Assembly: GCA_031284525.1 (NCBI GenBank)
Contig: JAISZR010000003.1
Location: forward strand, 1 to 64,000
Direction of reading: 5' to 3'
Origin: Oscillospiraceae bacterium
GTDB taxonomy: Bacteria > Bacillota > Clostridia > Oscillospirales > Ruminococcaceae
DNA: 64,000 bases
Shown here in pieces: positions 49,701-58,405 of this stretch (the stretch's first letter is position 1; the number at the start of each line of letters is the position of its first letter). Both the position numbers and the translations under genes were made by a program. The notes under the pieces are model-generated. The model saw nothing but the letters and a program-made list of their open reading frames with translations. It ran no database searches and was not told the origin of the DNA.

Positions 49701-49815
49701 GCTGATGGCCGAAACGCTGGCAACAAAATTTGAAAAACAACTTGCAGAAAAACATGTTGAAAAGTCTGTTGTTATTAATGATGGGGTTGTTTTGGTTCAG
49801 ATGAAAGGTGTTTAA
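46714..49815 (+). CDS. ileS: Isoleucyl-tRNA synthetase (divergent isoform)
   Basis: 1033 aa, GTG start; GPVTANNPMGVHHAWGRT (HIGH region), KFSKTGHM at the KMSKS position, editing-domain WTTTPWTLSANLAVAV. Confidence 0.88.
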   Translation: MDPRDIDFVQMEHDILKFWEENRCFEKLVKKNAGKKIFRFLDGPVTANNPMGVHHAWGRTLKDLFIRYKSMSGYTSHYRSGFDGQGLWVEVEVEKELGFKSKQDIEDYGISEFTDRCMERVSKYSKIITEQSKRLGQWMDWENSYYTNTDQNIEGIWQFLKVCHGNGWLKKASRPMAWCPRCGTSLSEHEMTGSHKSIEHVSVFAKLPVKGKDFEILVWTTTPWTLSANLAVAVNPKVEYFVVKCASHEKPLVLCKNAMGHIEPEREIVAKLKGEELVGLEYETFFPEFAIQKGRKHEILGWADVSPEEGSGIVHIAPGCGKEDYELCKPLGIEAVCPVDENGVFYSDYGFLSGKKASEVADLIFEKLSGAGKLFKTLPVTHSYPVCWRCKTEVLFRLVKEWFIETAEVRPLLLAANKTIKWEPEYIGKRMEDWLCNMGDWNISRKRFYGLPLPIYECEKCGKVTVVGSKVELASLSSDKVGDIPHLHRPWIDDVGVSCPECGERVKRVLEVGDVWLDAGIVPFSTLWYFDDREKWDKHFPIEWVTEMNEQVRLWFYSMLFMSVTLIGKAPYEHVLAYASVVSEDGSKFSKTGHMIKFDEAAERLGADAVRYLYAGSGIANDVRFGFNLGEEVRRKLLGFWNIYLFFETYASLERPDLLNRPASEPNETDVWLDARVTLFAERARESYEVYDSQGVVSEFEQGIDDISNWYIRINRKRFWQGETNAFLALFDAIKRLAIVMAPIIPFMSEFIWQNLVRKLRPNELLSVHLNEFEGKRDLTEAQLKILAETDIIRQVITLALKARNEKQIKIRQPLSKLYVIVPKEQKGPVTNAKEIIMNEVNVKELELLESDESLLTKRLELDFKKAGSVLKGELPKFKKALDEATKEDLEVAVDTILRGKELKISGFDDFVAADLFVVKSETKDGVHLVQEKGISVALETNLSEELVREGIYRELLRNCQVIRKEADFRVDQRIYLGISSDNELLDSVLSEYKDKLMAETLATKFEKQLAEKHVEKSVVINDGVVLVQMKGV

Positions 49816-49838
49816 TAAGAGGTGTGGAGTGGTGAGTT

Positions 49839-50696
49839 TTGGAAAAACATATTTTGGAATTTCCGGGTTTAGGGTTGGCGTTTGAGTTGAGAAGGGTTGC
49901 CTTTTCGGTTTTTGGTATGCATATTTATTGGTATGGGTTAATTTTGTTTTTTGCCGTGACTATGGCCGGTATATATGCTTGGGTCAGGGCTAAGGGATTC
50001 GGGCAAAGTGAAGACTCTTTTTTGTTTTTTATAACTTTTGCGTTTGTGGGAGGCGTCATTGGGGCAAGGGCGTATTATGTAGCTTTTGAATATAAAGCTT
50101 TTCAATCGTTTTCTGATGTGCTTAATTTTCGTGCAGGTGGCATTGCGATATATGGCGCTCTCATCGGCGGTGTGATTGCTATGTTTATCACGTCACGTTG
50201 CATAAAGGAGCCACTCCTCCCAGCCCTTGATCTTTTTGCCAATGCGGCCCTTTTGGGGCAGGCTATTGGGCGTTGGGGAAACTTCGTAAATATGGATACT
50301 GTTGGTAAAAACACAAATCTGCCGTGGAGAATGACCAGTTTGCCGATTCAGCGTGATCTTTTCACTGCGCGGGCCCACGGGTTGAATGTGAGTCCCGAAT
50401 TACCTGTGCATCCCTGTTTTCTTTATGAATCAATTTGGTGTCTGATTGGTTTTTTAGTGGTTGCATTTTATGCAAAGAGAAGGAAGTTTGACGGGGAGCT
50501 ATTGCTGATTTATATGATGTGGTACGGCTTCGGTAGAGGTTTGATAGAGTCGCTGAGGATAGACAGTTTGATGTTTATGGGCTTTAGGGTTTCGCAGGTG
50601 CTTTCGATCTTGCTGTTTGTGACTGCTTGGATTGTGTGGCGAAGGGGGAGAAAGCGAGTAGTTCGCGGGTCGCAGTTACAGGGGAATGTGGTGTAG
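49839..50696 (+). CDS. lgt: Prolipoprotein diacylglyceryl transferase
   Basis: IYWYGLILFFAV; GGIAIYGALIGGV; GQAIGRWGNFVNMD; YGFGRGLIESLRID. Confidence 0.96.
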   Translation: MEKHILEFPGLGLAFELRRVAFSVFGMHIYWYGLILFFAVTMAGIYAWVRAKGFGQSEDSFLFFITFAFVGGVIGARAYYVAFEYKAFQSFSDVLNFRAGGIAIYGALIGGVIAMFITSRCIKEPLLPALDLFANAALLGQAIGRWGNFVNMDTVGKNTNLPWRMTSLPIQRDLFTARAHGLNVSPELPVHPCFLYESIWCLIGFLVVAFYAKRRKFDGELLLIYMMWYGFGRGLIESLRIDSLMFMGFRVSQVLSILLFVTAWIVWRRGRKRVVRGSQLQGNVV

Positions 50697-51330
50697 AGAC
50701 TTGGGACAAGAGAGTTTGCTTGAAATTATAGAAATTCTGAAAGAGAAATATGGCAAAATCAGCTGCGAGTTGATTCATAGCGAGGATTATGAATTGATGA
50801 TTGCGGCGAGGCTCTCTGCACGTTGCAAAGATGATCGGGTAAACGTGATTACGAAGCGATTGTTTAGACGATATCCGACGCTTCACTCGTTTGCTAGTGC
50901 TGATTTCAGTGAGGTTGAGGAGATTATTCGGCCGTGTGGACTTTCTAACACAAAGGCAAGGGATATTGTGGCAGCTTGCCAGATGCTCGAGGTGAAATTC
51001 GGTGGAAAGTTGCCGAGTTCCATTGAAAGGCTCATCGAGTTGCCCGGTGTGGGAAGAAAAACGGCAAATCTGATTTTGGCTGAGGTTTTTCATGAGCCCG
51101 CCGTGATTTGCGATGTTCACTGCATCCGAATTTCAAACAAGCTCGGACTTTGCCGTACGAAGGATCCATCAAAAGTAGAGAGGGTCTTGCGAGCGGTTTT
51201 GCCTCCCCAAGAATCGACCGGGTTTTGCCATCGTTTGGTGCGATTTGGCAAGGATGTTTGCCGTGCGAGGAACCCAAAATGTGGGAGCTGCGAACTTGTT
51301 GCTCACTGCGATTGGGTACGGATGGAGTGA
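50686..51330 (+). CDS. nth: Endonuclease III
   Basis: LPGVGRKTANLIL HhH; C-x6-C-x2-C-x5-C cluster CRARNPKCGSCELVAHC. Confidence 0.95.
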   Translation: MWCRDLGQESLLEIIEILKEKYGKISCELIHSEDYELMIAARLSARCKDDRVNVITKRLFRRYPTLHSFASADFSEVEEIIRPCGLSNTKARDIVAACQMLEVKFGGKLPSSIERLIELPGVGRKTANLILAEVFHEPAVICDVHCIRISNKLGLCRTKDPSKVERVLRAVLPPQESTGFCHRLVRFGKDVCRARNPKCGSCELVAHCDWVRME

Positions 51331-51494
51331 CGGTGCGATTTGCAGAAAGGGGTTCTCAAATTGATTTGGTTCTGGATTTTATCTCTGTGTGGTTGTGCCA
51401 GATCAGCAAAAGACCGGGTGCAACTACCACCGCAATAGCATCACGTTGCGAAAGTTAAACCGAGACTGGGCCATGATGCGTTAGCTAGCGGATC

Positions 51495-51524
51495 TTGACA
51501 GATTCGCGGGAATTGTGCTAGAAT
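51495..51524 (+). promoter_or_regulatory. Sigma70-type promoter for rplU-prp-rpmA
   Basis: TTGACA - 18 nt - TAGAAT. Confidence 0.65.
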
Positions 51525-51529
51525 GTGGG

Positions 51530-51600
51530 GGCCGCGTGTTGGAGGGTTCTTCTAAAGGGTTTAAAATCCCTACCTTTCGCAGCGAGATGGTAAAGTAGGT
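51530..51600 (+). promoter_or_regulatory. Possible structured L21 leader
   Basis: CCTACCTTTCGCAGCGAGATGGTAAAGTAGG can fold (CCTA/TAGG, CTTT/AAAG) directly upstream of rplU; family assignment not tested. Confidence 0.4.
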
Positions 51601-51611
51601 GGTCGAGCTCG

Positions 51612-51926
51612 ATGTATGCTGTAATAAAAACAGGAGGCAAGCAATATAAGGTTGCGCCGAACGACGAGATTTATGTTGAAAAGCTCGGGGTAGATGAAGG
51701 TGGAGAGCTAGATGTCAAAGATGTTGTCGCGGTGCACGATGGCAAGGAGTTCACTTTTGACCCCGAAAAATTGAAAAAAGTATGCGTGAAAGCAAAGGTA
51801 CTGAAAAACGGCCGCGCAAAGAAGATGATGGTGTTCACGTATAAACCTAAAAAGAACCAAAAGCGGAAGATGGGGCATCGGCAGGAGTACACAAAACTGC
51901 AGATCTTGGCAATAGAGGGAGTATGA
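51612..51926 (+). CDS. rplU: 50S ribosomal protein L21
   Basis: MYAVIKTGGKQYKVAPNDEIYVEKL...KKNQKRKMGHRQEYTKLQI. Confidence 0.97.
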   Translation: MYAVIKTGGKQYKVAPNDEIYVEKLGVDEGGELDVKDVVAVHDGKEFTFDPEKLKKVCVKAKVLKNGRAKKMMVFTYKPKKNQKRKMGHRQEYTKLQILAIEGV

Positions 51927-52249
51927 TTACAGTTCGGTTTGACCGAGTCGGTGGCAAAGCGAGGCGAGTTAGCGTCTCTGGTCATGCGGAGTATTCGGGT
52001 TGTGGGCAGGATCCCGTTTGTGCAGGGGTTTCATCGGCAGTGCAGATGGTTGTGAATGGCTTGGTAGAAGTTTTGAAGCTCAAATGCGGCGTCCGAAAAG
52101 GCGAAAATGAGGTTGAAGTTCTGCTCGAAGATTCTCGTTCCGAAAACACAAGGGCAGGAGAGATGTTTTTGGAAGCGTTTCGCTTGCATATGGAGCTTTT
52201 AGCAGAAAAATATGAAGGCACGATAAATGTGATAGTAACGGAGGGGTAG
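51923..52249 (+). CDS. prp: Ribosomal-processing cysteine protease Prp
   Basis: SVSGHAEYSGCGQDPVCAGVSSAVQMVVNGL (His/Cys active-site blocks), located between rplU and rpmA. Confidence 0.93.
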   Translation: MITVRFDRVGGKARRVSVSGHAEYSGCGQDPVCAGVSSAVQMVVNGLVEVLKLKCGVRKGENEVEVLLEDSRSENTRAGEMFLEAFRLHMELLAEKYEGTINVIVTEG

Positions 52250-52252
52250 CCA

Positions 52253-52531
52253 GTGTTCATTTTGGATTTGCAGTTTTTTGCGCACAAAAAGGGAGCAAGT
52301 TCGACCAAAAACGGGAGAGATTCAGAATCCAAAAGGCTTGGTGTTAAAAGGGGCGATGGGCAGCTGGTTTTGGCCGGGAACATTTTGATAAGGCAGCGTG
52401 GGACTCATATCCACCCAGGTAACAACGTGCGAAGGGGGACCGACGATACGCTTTTTACAACCATTGCGGGCAAAGTGAAGTTTGAACGAATGGGTCGCAA
52501 TCGAAAGCGTGTCAGTGTGTACGCTGTTTAA
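52253..52531 (+). CDS. rpmA: 50S ribosomal protein L27 with cleavable N-terminal extension
   Basis: [39 protein letters not shown] start. Confidence 0.97.
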   Translation: MFILDLQFFAHKKGASSTKNGRDSESKRLGVKRGDGQLVLAGNILIRQRGTHIHPGNNVRRGTDDTLFTTIAGKVKFERMGRNRKRVSVYAV

Positions 52532-52901
52532 GGAACCTTTTTAAATTCGCTTAACGATTTCAGTCGCTTTGCAGCGTCTTAGGGGCGGGCAGGCGGTTGT
52601 TTTTTTACATCGGGAAACTCTGTGGGCAGCGCCCGGACCGGCCTAGGGAGCTATATAAAACACGTTTTCTACGGCTTGCCACTGATTACAAGAGAGTGGA
52701 TTGTGGCGGTTCTGGCTATTTTTAGGATATAGGATTCTGCGCTTTGGTGGCAAGCACTGTGAAGGAGGGTCCAGGAGCGGGGAAGTTCTGGATCCTCTTC
52801 TCTGGCTTGTTTCCTAGATGGCGGGTTTCCAAAGCAAGATAAAGACTTGGACGGTTACTAGAGGGCAAGAGGAGAACGCTTCTTTTGGAGGAGAGCAATC
52901 G

Positions 52902-54185
52902 ATGTTTGTTGACGTTGCAGAAATACGTATAAAATCGGGGAGCGGTGGCAATGGAGCGGTTAGCTTTCACCGCGAAAAATATGTTTCTGCCGGTGGACCT
53001 GACGGTGGCGATGGTGGCAAAGGCGGAGATGTTATCTTAAAAGCTGATCCGCACTTAAATACGTTGGTTGATTTTAGGTATCGCGTGCTGTATGTTGCAA
53101 AGGACGGGGAGAATGGTGGCCGCAATAACTGTTCCGGCAAATCTGCACCAGACACAGTCATTCGGGTGCCGAGCGGGACAATCGTGAAGGATAAAGAAAC
53201 GGGGAACATCATCGTAGACATGTCTCAAAAGGAGAGTTTTGTAATTGCGAGTGGTGGTCGTGGAGGACGTGGCAACCAGCATTTTGCAACTTCATCGCGG
53301 CAGGCTCCGCAGTTCGCGATTCCGGGGGAAGATGGCGTCTCTATGGAGCTTATTTTGGAGCTCAAGCTGCTCGCCGACGTGGGATTGATTGGCCTGCCCA
53401 ATGTGGGAAAATCGACCTTAATTTCTGTGATCAGCAATGCAAGGCCCAAGATTGCCAACTATCATTTCACAACTTTGCAACCTAATTTAGGTGTGGTTAG
53501 TGTGGGCGAAGGGGAATCATTTGTGGTGGCGGATATCCCGGGGTTAATTGAAGGCGCTAGTGCGGGAGTCGGTTTGGGGCACGCCTTTTTGCGGCATGTG
53601 GAGCGTTGCAGAATGCTTTGGCATGTTGTTGATGCCGCGGCGCTTGAGGGTGAAAATGCAGTTCAGGGCATCGAAGTGATTAACAAAGAATTGGCATGCT
53701 TTAGTGAAGAGTTGGCTCAAAAACCGCAGGTTTTGGTTGCAAACAAGTTGGATCTTGCGTCAAAAGACCAGGTTAGAGAGTTGGAAGATTACGCAAAATG
53801 CACCAAAGTTCAGTTTTTTGGCGTTAGCGCGCTTGAAAGAAGTGGTCTTGATTCGCTCAAGAAGGCAACTTTAAGGAAGCTTGAAGAGTTGCCTCCAATT
53901 AAGGTTTTTGAATCGGATTTTGACGATGATTTTGCGAAATCCCGCCGGGAAGGAATTGACAACGGGTTTGAAATCGAGGTGGAAGACGGCGTGTTTAGAG
54001 TCAAATCGAAGCTACTTCTCCGGATTTTAAAATCAGTCGATTTGTTTGATTGTGGGGCGCTTTTATATTTTCAGAAAATGCTCGTCAAAATGGGTGTGGA
54101 TGCGCAGTTGCGAGCTCTTGGGATTAAGGAAAAGGATGTTGTGATTATCGATGGAATCGACTTTGATTTTGAGTATACGATGTGA
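52902..54185 (+). CDS. obgE: GTPase Obg
   Basis: MFVDVAEIRIKSGSGGNGAVSFHREKYVSAGGPDGGDGG; GLPNVGKSTLIS; C-terminal OCT domain. Confidence 0.96.
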   Translation: MFVDVAEIRIKSGSGGNGAVSFHREKYVSAGGPDGGDGGKGGDVILKADPHLNTLVDFRYRVLYVAKDGENGGRNNCSGKSAPDTVIRVPSGTIVKDKETGNIIVDMSQKESFVIASGGRGGRGNQHFATSSRQAPQFAIPGEDGVSMELILELKLLADVGLIGLPNVGKSTLISVISNARPKIANYHFTTLQPNLGVVSVGEGESFVVADIPGLIEGASAGVGLGHAFLRHVERCRMLWHVVDAAALEGENAVQGIEVINKELACFSEELAQKPQVLVANKLDLASKDQVRELEDYAKCTKVQFFGVSALERSGLDSLKKATLRKLEELPPIKVFESDFDDDFAKSRREGIDNGFEIEVEDGVFRVKSKLLLRILKSVDLFDCGALLYFQKMLVKMGVDAQLRALGIKEKDVVIIDGIDFDFEYTM

Positions 54186-54226
54186 GTGAAATTGTGAAGT
54201 GAGTTTGCCTTTCACTCGGAGATGTA

Positions 54227-54430
54227 ATGAAAAATTTTCAAGGATATCTGCGGTGTAAAATTTTGAAAATTTTGTTACATTTTGAAGAGCTGGAAAATCA
54301 AGGGGACAGGCGCAAATTGGAAGGTCTTGGGCTTTATATAGGGCAATGCAGTGATTTTGATGTTGTCGAAGTTGCTTTGTTTTACAAATCTCGAAGTGGC
54401 ACTTGTGACAAATATTTTGTTGGAAGGTGA
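54227..54430 (+). CDS. Small hypothetical protein
   Basis: 67 aa in the obgE-nrdD gap. Confidence 0.35.
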   Translation: MKNFQGYLRCKILKILLHFEELENQGDRRKLEGLGLYIGQCSDFDVVEVALFYKSRSGTCDKYFVGR

Positions 54431-54432
54431 AA

Positions 54433-54582
54433 TTGTTCGAATTTTCCGCTTTGTCGTCAATGGCCGGCAGGCTTGACTTTCGTGATGAGATGCACGATAA
54501 TACGTATAGGCTGGTGGCTTTAGGTTGCGGAAAGGCATTGGTTTTGGTAGTGGTATTGATTGGGGGTTATTTTACATGTTAG
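54433..54582 (+). CDS. Small 49-aa ORF with a C-terminal hydrophobic stretch
   Basis: TTG start after GGAAGGTG; ...GKALVLVVVLIGGYFTC*; overlaps the nrdD start. Confidence 0.3.
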   Translation: MFEFSALSSMAGRLDFRDEMHDNTYRLVALGCGKALVLVVVLIGGYFTC

Positions 54583-56729
54583 TACGAGTAAAGAAGAGGG
54601 AAGGGAATCTGGTTCCGTTTATTAAAGACAAAGTAACGCTGGCCATATTCAAAGCTGCTTGCGCCGTTGGTGGTGACGATTGGAGCCGGGCGGAGGAATT
54701 GTGCGAGCAGGTTGTTAATCTGGCCGAGAAGGCCTTTCCGGATGGAATTGCAGAGGTTGAAAGAGTTCAGGATATCGTGGAGAAAGTGCTAATTGAAAAT
54801 GGTCATGCCAAAACGGCAAAGGCGTATATTCTCTACCGTGAGCGGCACAGAACGATGCGGGAGTCGAATGCTCTTATTGATGCGACGGTCAGGATGTTTT
54901 CTGAATATATCGAAGATGAGAGTTGGGAGATTAAAGAGAATTCCAACACACAAAAATCAATAAACGGTATGAACAATTATGTGAGGGAGGCCTTCACCAA
55001 GCAATATTGGTTGAATGAAGTCTATCCGCAGGATGTTAAAGAGGCTCACATATCAGGAGACCTTCACATTCACGATCTTGGATTTTTCGGTTCCTATTGT
55101 GCCGGGTGGGATCTGTATCAGCTGCTGACCAAAGGGTTCGGCGGGGTCGATGGCAAGGTGGAATCAAGGCCTGCTAGGCACTTGCGGTCATTCTTGGGGC
55201 AGGTTGTCAACTCCACTTTTGTAACGCAGGGAGAAACTGCGGGGGCCCAAGCGTGGTCGTCGTTTGATACCTATTGTGCCCCGTTTGTAAGATATGACAA
55301 TTTGAGTTATAAGGCGGTTAAGCAGGCGATTCAGGAGTTTGTTTTTAACCTTAACGTTCCGACCAGAGTAGGTTTTCAGTGCCCGTTTTCTAACATAACA
55401 TTGGATGTTGTTTGTCCTAACAATCTGCGTGACAGAGCTGTTGTGGTTGGCGGCAAAGTGCAAGATGAGACTTATGGTGAGTTTCAGGCTGAGATGGACA
55501 TGGTCAATATGGCGTTTTGCGAAGTTATGATGGATGGTGATTCCAAAGGGCGTGTTTTCACCTTTCCGATTCCAACGATCAACATTACTAAAAGCTTCGA
55601 TTGGGACACGCCGGTTGTGAACAAGATTATGGAGATCACCTGCAAATATGGGGTGCCCTATTTTTCAAACTACATAAATTCCGACCTCTCACCAGAGGAT
55701 GCCCTTTCGATGTGTTGTAGGTTGCGGCTGAACACAGGTGAGCTCAGGAAGCGCGGTGGTGGGCTGTTTGGTTCTAACCCTTTGACCGGTTCAATCGGTG
55801 TGGTGACCTTGAATTTGCCGCGTGCTGCGTTTCTTTCGAAAACAAAAAGTGAGTTTAACGAGCGTTTGGAAAAGTTGATGAAGCTTGCTGTTTCAAGCCT
55901 TGAAATTAAGAGAAAGATTGTGGAATTGCAGACTAAAAAAGGAATGTATCCGTATTCCGCGAGTTACTTGCAGGGGCTTTATGATAGGACTGGCCAATAT
56001 TGGTACAATCATTTTAACACGGTCGGGATCATTGGGATGAACGAAGCTTGCATCAATCTGCTTGGAGAAGATAAAGATCTAACCACAAAAGAGGGGCAAA
56101 AGTTCGCAATCGAGACTTTGAACTACATGCGAGATTTTATCAAGAAGGTGCAGGAAGAGACGGGGCACTATTATAACCTTGAAGCAACGCCGGCGGAAGG
56201 CACAAGCTACAGGTTAGCTAGGAAAGATGTGGCAAAATTCAAAACAATTAAGACCGCAGGTGGCAGTACCCCTTATTACACGAACTCGTCGCAGCTTCCG
56301 GTTGGCTTTACCGATGATATCTTTGAGACATTAGATCTCCAGGATGAGCTGCAGAGCTTATACACAGGTGGGACGGTTTTGCATCTCTATTTGGGGGAAA
56401 ACATCAAAGATATTGAGGTCGCGAAGGCGTTGATTAAAAAGGTGTTCACTAATTATAAGCTGCCTTATATTTCAATAACTCCAACGTTTTCGGTCTGCAG
56501 TGACCACGGGTATATTTCTGGGGAGCACTTTGCGTGCCCTGAATGCGGCAAAGATGCCGAAGTTTGGAGTAGGGTTGTTGGGTTTTTAAGGCCGGTACAA
56601 AACTATAACAAGGGCAAGTATGCCGAGTATATGGAAAGAAAGAAGTACCGAGTTCCGGGTGAACGGAAGCAGGAGGTTCAAGAGGTTACTGTGAAGAATT
56701 TCCCAGCGGAGCAGGAGATAATTGCATAA
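54576..56729 (+). CDS. nrdD: Anaerobic ribonucleoside-triphosphate reductase
   Basis: ATP-cone N-terminus; DLHIHDLGFFGSYCAGWDL; HGYISGEHFACPECGKDAEVWSRVVGFLRPV with a glycyl-radical-type end. Confidence 0.92.
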   Translation: MLVRVKKREGNLVPFIKDKVTLAIFKAACAVGGDDWSRAEELCEQVVNLAEKAFPDGIAEVERVQDIVEKVLIENGHAKTAKAYILYRERHRTMRESNALIDATVRMFSEYIEDESWEIKENSNTQKSINGMNNYVREAFTKQYWLNEVYPQDVKEAHISGDLHIHDLGFFGSYCAGWDLYQLLTKGFGGVDGKVESRPARHLRSFLGQVVNSTFVTQGETAGAQAWSSFDTYCAPFVRYDNLSYKAVKQAIQEFVFNLNVPTRVGFQCPFSNITLDVVCPNNLRDRAVVVGGKVQDETYGEFQAEMDMVNMAFCEVMMDGDSKGRVFTFPIPTINITKSFDWDTPVVNKIMEITCKYGVPYFSNYINSDLSPEDALSMCCRLRLNTGELRKRGGGLFGSNPLTGSIGVVTLNLPRAAFLSKTKSEFNERLEKLMKLAVSSLEIKRKIVELQTKKGMYPYSASYLQGLYDRTGQYWYNHFNTVGIIGMNEACINLLGEDKDLTTKEGQKFAIETLNYMRDFIKKVQEETGHYYNLEATPAEGTSYRLARKDVAKFKTIKTAGGSTPYYTNSSQLPVGFTDDIFETLDLQDELQSLYTGGTVLHLYLGENIKDIEVAKALIKKVFTNYKLPYISITPTFSVCSDHGYISGEHFACPECGKDAEVWSRVVGFLRPVQNYNKGKYAEYMERKKYRVPGERKQEVQEVTVKNFPAEQEIIA

Positions 56730-56779
56730 ACGGGCCCGTGGGTTTGTTCAAATGGTGTGAAGATATGAGGGTATTTTTA

Positions 56780-56815
56780 GAGAGTCACCTTGCAATAGCG
56801 GGTGGCTCTCTTTTT
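56780..56815 (+). terminator. Rho-independent terminator after nrdD
   Basis: GAGAGTCACC-TTGCAATAGCG-GGTGGCTCTC-TTTTT, 10-bp stem with one G.U pair. Confidence 0.85.
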
Positions 56816-56939
56816 GTGTTGTCTGCTTTTTGTTTTTGCAAAGCAGCCGCGCTGCCACAGTCAACCAAGTGTAGGTTAGCTAAGTGCCCAAATCCCGCCA
56901 AAAAGTTCACTTGTTTTGAAGTTGGTTAAAGTTGTGATT

Positions 56940-58127
56940 TTATTCGATGACTTCCTCAGTCTTTATCGAATAGGTATTTTCCAAGATTGATCCTGATTCG
57001 TCCAGCAGCACTCCGTGCAAGGAGGCTTCTGCCTCTTTTATTTCTCTTATTTGTGGGTTAGTTTTTGGGAAATTTGGGACAAAAATGGTACAACAATCTT
57101 CATATGGCAAAATGGAAGTTTCAAATGTCCCTATCTTGCGTGCTATCTCGATAATTTCACTCTTATCCATTCCGATAAGCGGCCTGAAAACGGGCAGAGT
57201 ACAGACTTCCCCTGTGCAGGTTATAGCCTCCAAAGTTTGGCTTGCGACTTGCCCTAAGCTTTCGCCGGTGATTAGCGCGCCCTCATCATTTTCAAAAGCA
57301 ATTTGCGTAGCAATCCGCAGCATAAACCGCCGCATTATAATTGTGAATAATTTTTCGGGACAAAGTTTTTTAATTCGCTCTTGAATGTATGTGAACTCAA
57401 CGGTATGCAACACAGCTTGGCCACAATATTTTGTTAACTTTCTGAACAATTCCACAACCTTTTTGCGGGCAAGCTCACTGGTATACGGTGGGCTTTCGAA
57501 GTGTGTATAGCTAAGATTTAGACCTCTCTTGGCAAGCATATATGCCGCAACAGGACTATCGATTCCTCCTGAAATGAGCACATTTCCCCTGCCACAACAC
57601 CCAACAGGCATCCCACCCAGCCCACGAATCTCAGAAACATAAATATAAGCGCCATCTCGTCTGATTTCTACTTTAAGCGTCAAGTCCGGATTGTGCACAT
57701 CCACGCGAACACCTTTGACATTTTGCAAAATAAATTCACCGATTTGTGGGCAAAGTTCTGCGGAACATGGCACAAACTTTTTATCTATCCGCTTTGCTTC
57801 TACTTTGAAACTGTTAAATGATTTGGATTCCTTTATCAACTGCAAACAACACGACTTTATAGTATCGAGATCTTTGTTACAAAGTTTAGCCTTTCCGAGC
57901 TTGCTGATTCCGAAAACGTTTTTGACGAGTTCTAAGGCTCCATCCAAATCCGAATGCTTTTGATTTGCTCTAACGACGAAGGTTGAATCAGATTCCAAAA
58001 GAGGGAATTCACCCAAACTTTTCAGCTTTTCTTTTATGTTTTTGCAAAGAAGAGCTACAAACTTCCCCTTATTCAGACCTTTCAAGACAATTTCTCCGGG
58101 TTTTATTAAGATCACGTCTTCAAACAC
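56940..58127 (-). CDS. thiI: tRNA 4-thiouridine synthetase
   Basis: IKPGEIVLKGLNKGKF; SGGIDSPVAAYMLAKRG; ITGESLGQVASQTLEAI. Confidence 0.95.
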   Translation of the reverse strand: MFEDVILIKPGEIVLKGLNKGKFVALLCKNIKEKLKSLGEFPLLESDSTFVVRANQKHSDLDGALELVKNVFGISKLGKAKLCNKDLDTIKSCCLQLIKESKSFNSFKVEAKRIDKKFVPCSAELCPQIGEFILQNVKGVRVDVHNPDLTLKVEIRRDGAYIYVSEIRGLGGMPVGCCGRGNVLISGGIDSPVAAYMLAKRGLNLSYTHFESPPYTSELARKKVVELFRKLTKYCGQAVLHTVEFTYIQERIKKLCPEKLFTIIMRRFMLRIATQIAFENDEGALITGESLGQVASQTLEAITCTGEVCTLPVFRPLIGMDKSEIIEIARKIGTFETSILPYEDCCTIFVPNFPKTNPQIREIKEAEASLHGVLLDESGSILENTYSIKTEEVIE

Positions 58128-58405
58128 GGCAATTTCCCCTCAACCAGAAACTGGCCGCACTTTGGCGGCCAATAATCTTTTTTAATATTTAAATTAGGTT
58201 CCAAAAATTTCCCCGCTGTGCCGTTTTGTGGCTAAATTAAAACCCGAAGGTTTCAAATAATGGAGATTCCTTGCATATTTCAGATTTTCTGCCGAGCTTT
58301 AGTTTCATCGCAGACATACCATCCACATCAAGAGATTGTCTCCTCGGAACTAACTGTTGGATTATAAGAAACCACAAATATCGAACACAGCAGGTTCGGC
58401 TGGGA

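Noticed and set aside
51600-51612. Possible tRNA near the rplU leader
   Set aside because: No acceptor/T-loop (GGTTCGAATCC-type) signature; better explained as a leader hairpin.
56738-56929. 63-aa plus ORF after nrdD
   Set aside because: Contains the strong nrdD terminator (56780-56815) internally.
58150-58183. Hairpin TGGCCGC-ACTTTG-GCGGCCA followed by T-rich sequence on the plus strand
   Set aside because: Looks like a terminator, but no plus-strand gene precedes it; both flanking genes are on the minus strand.
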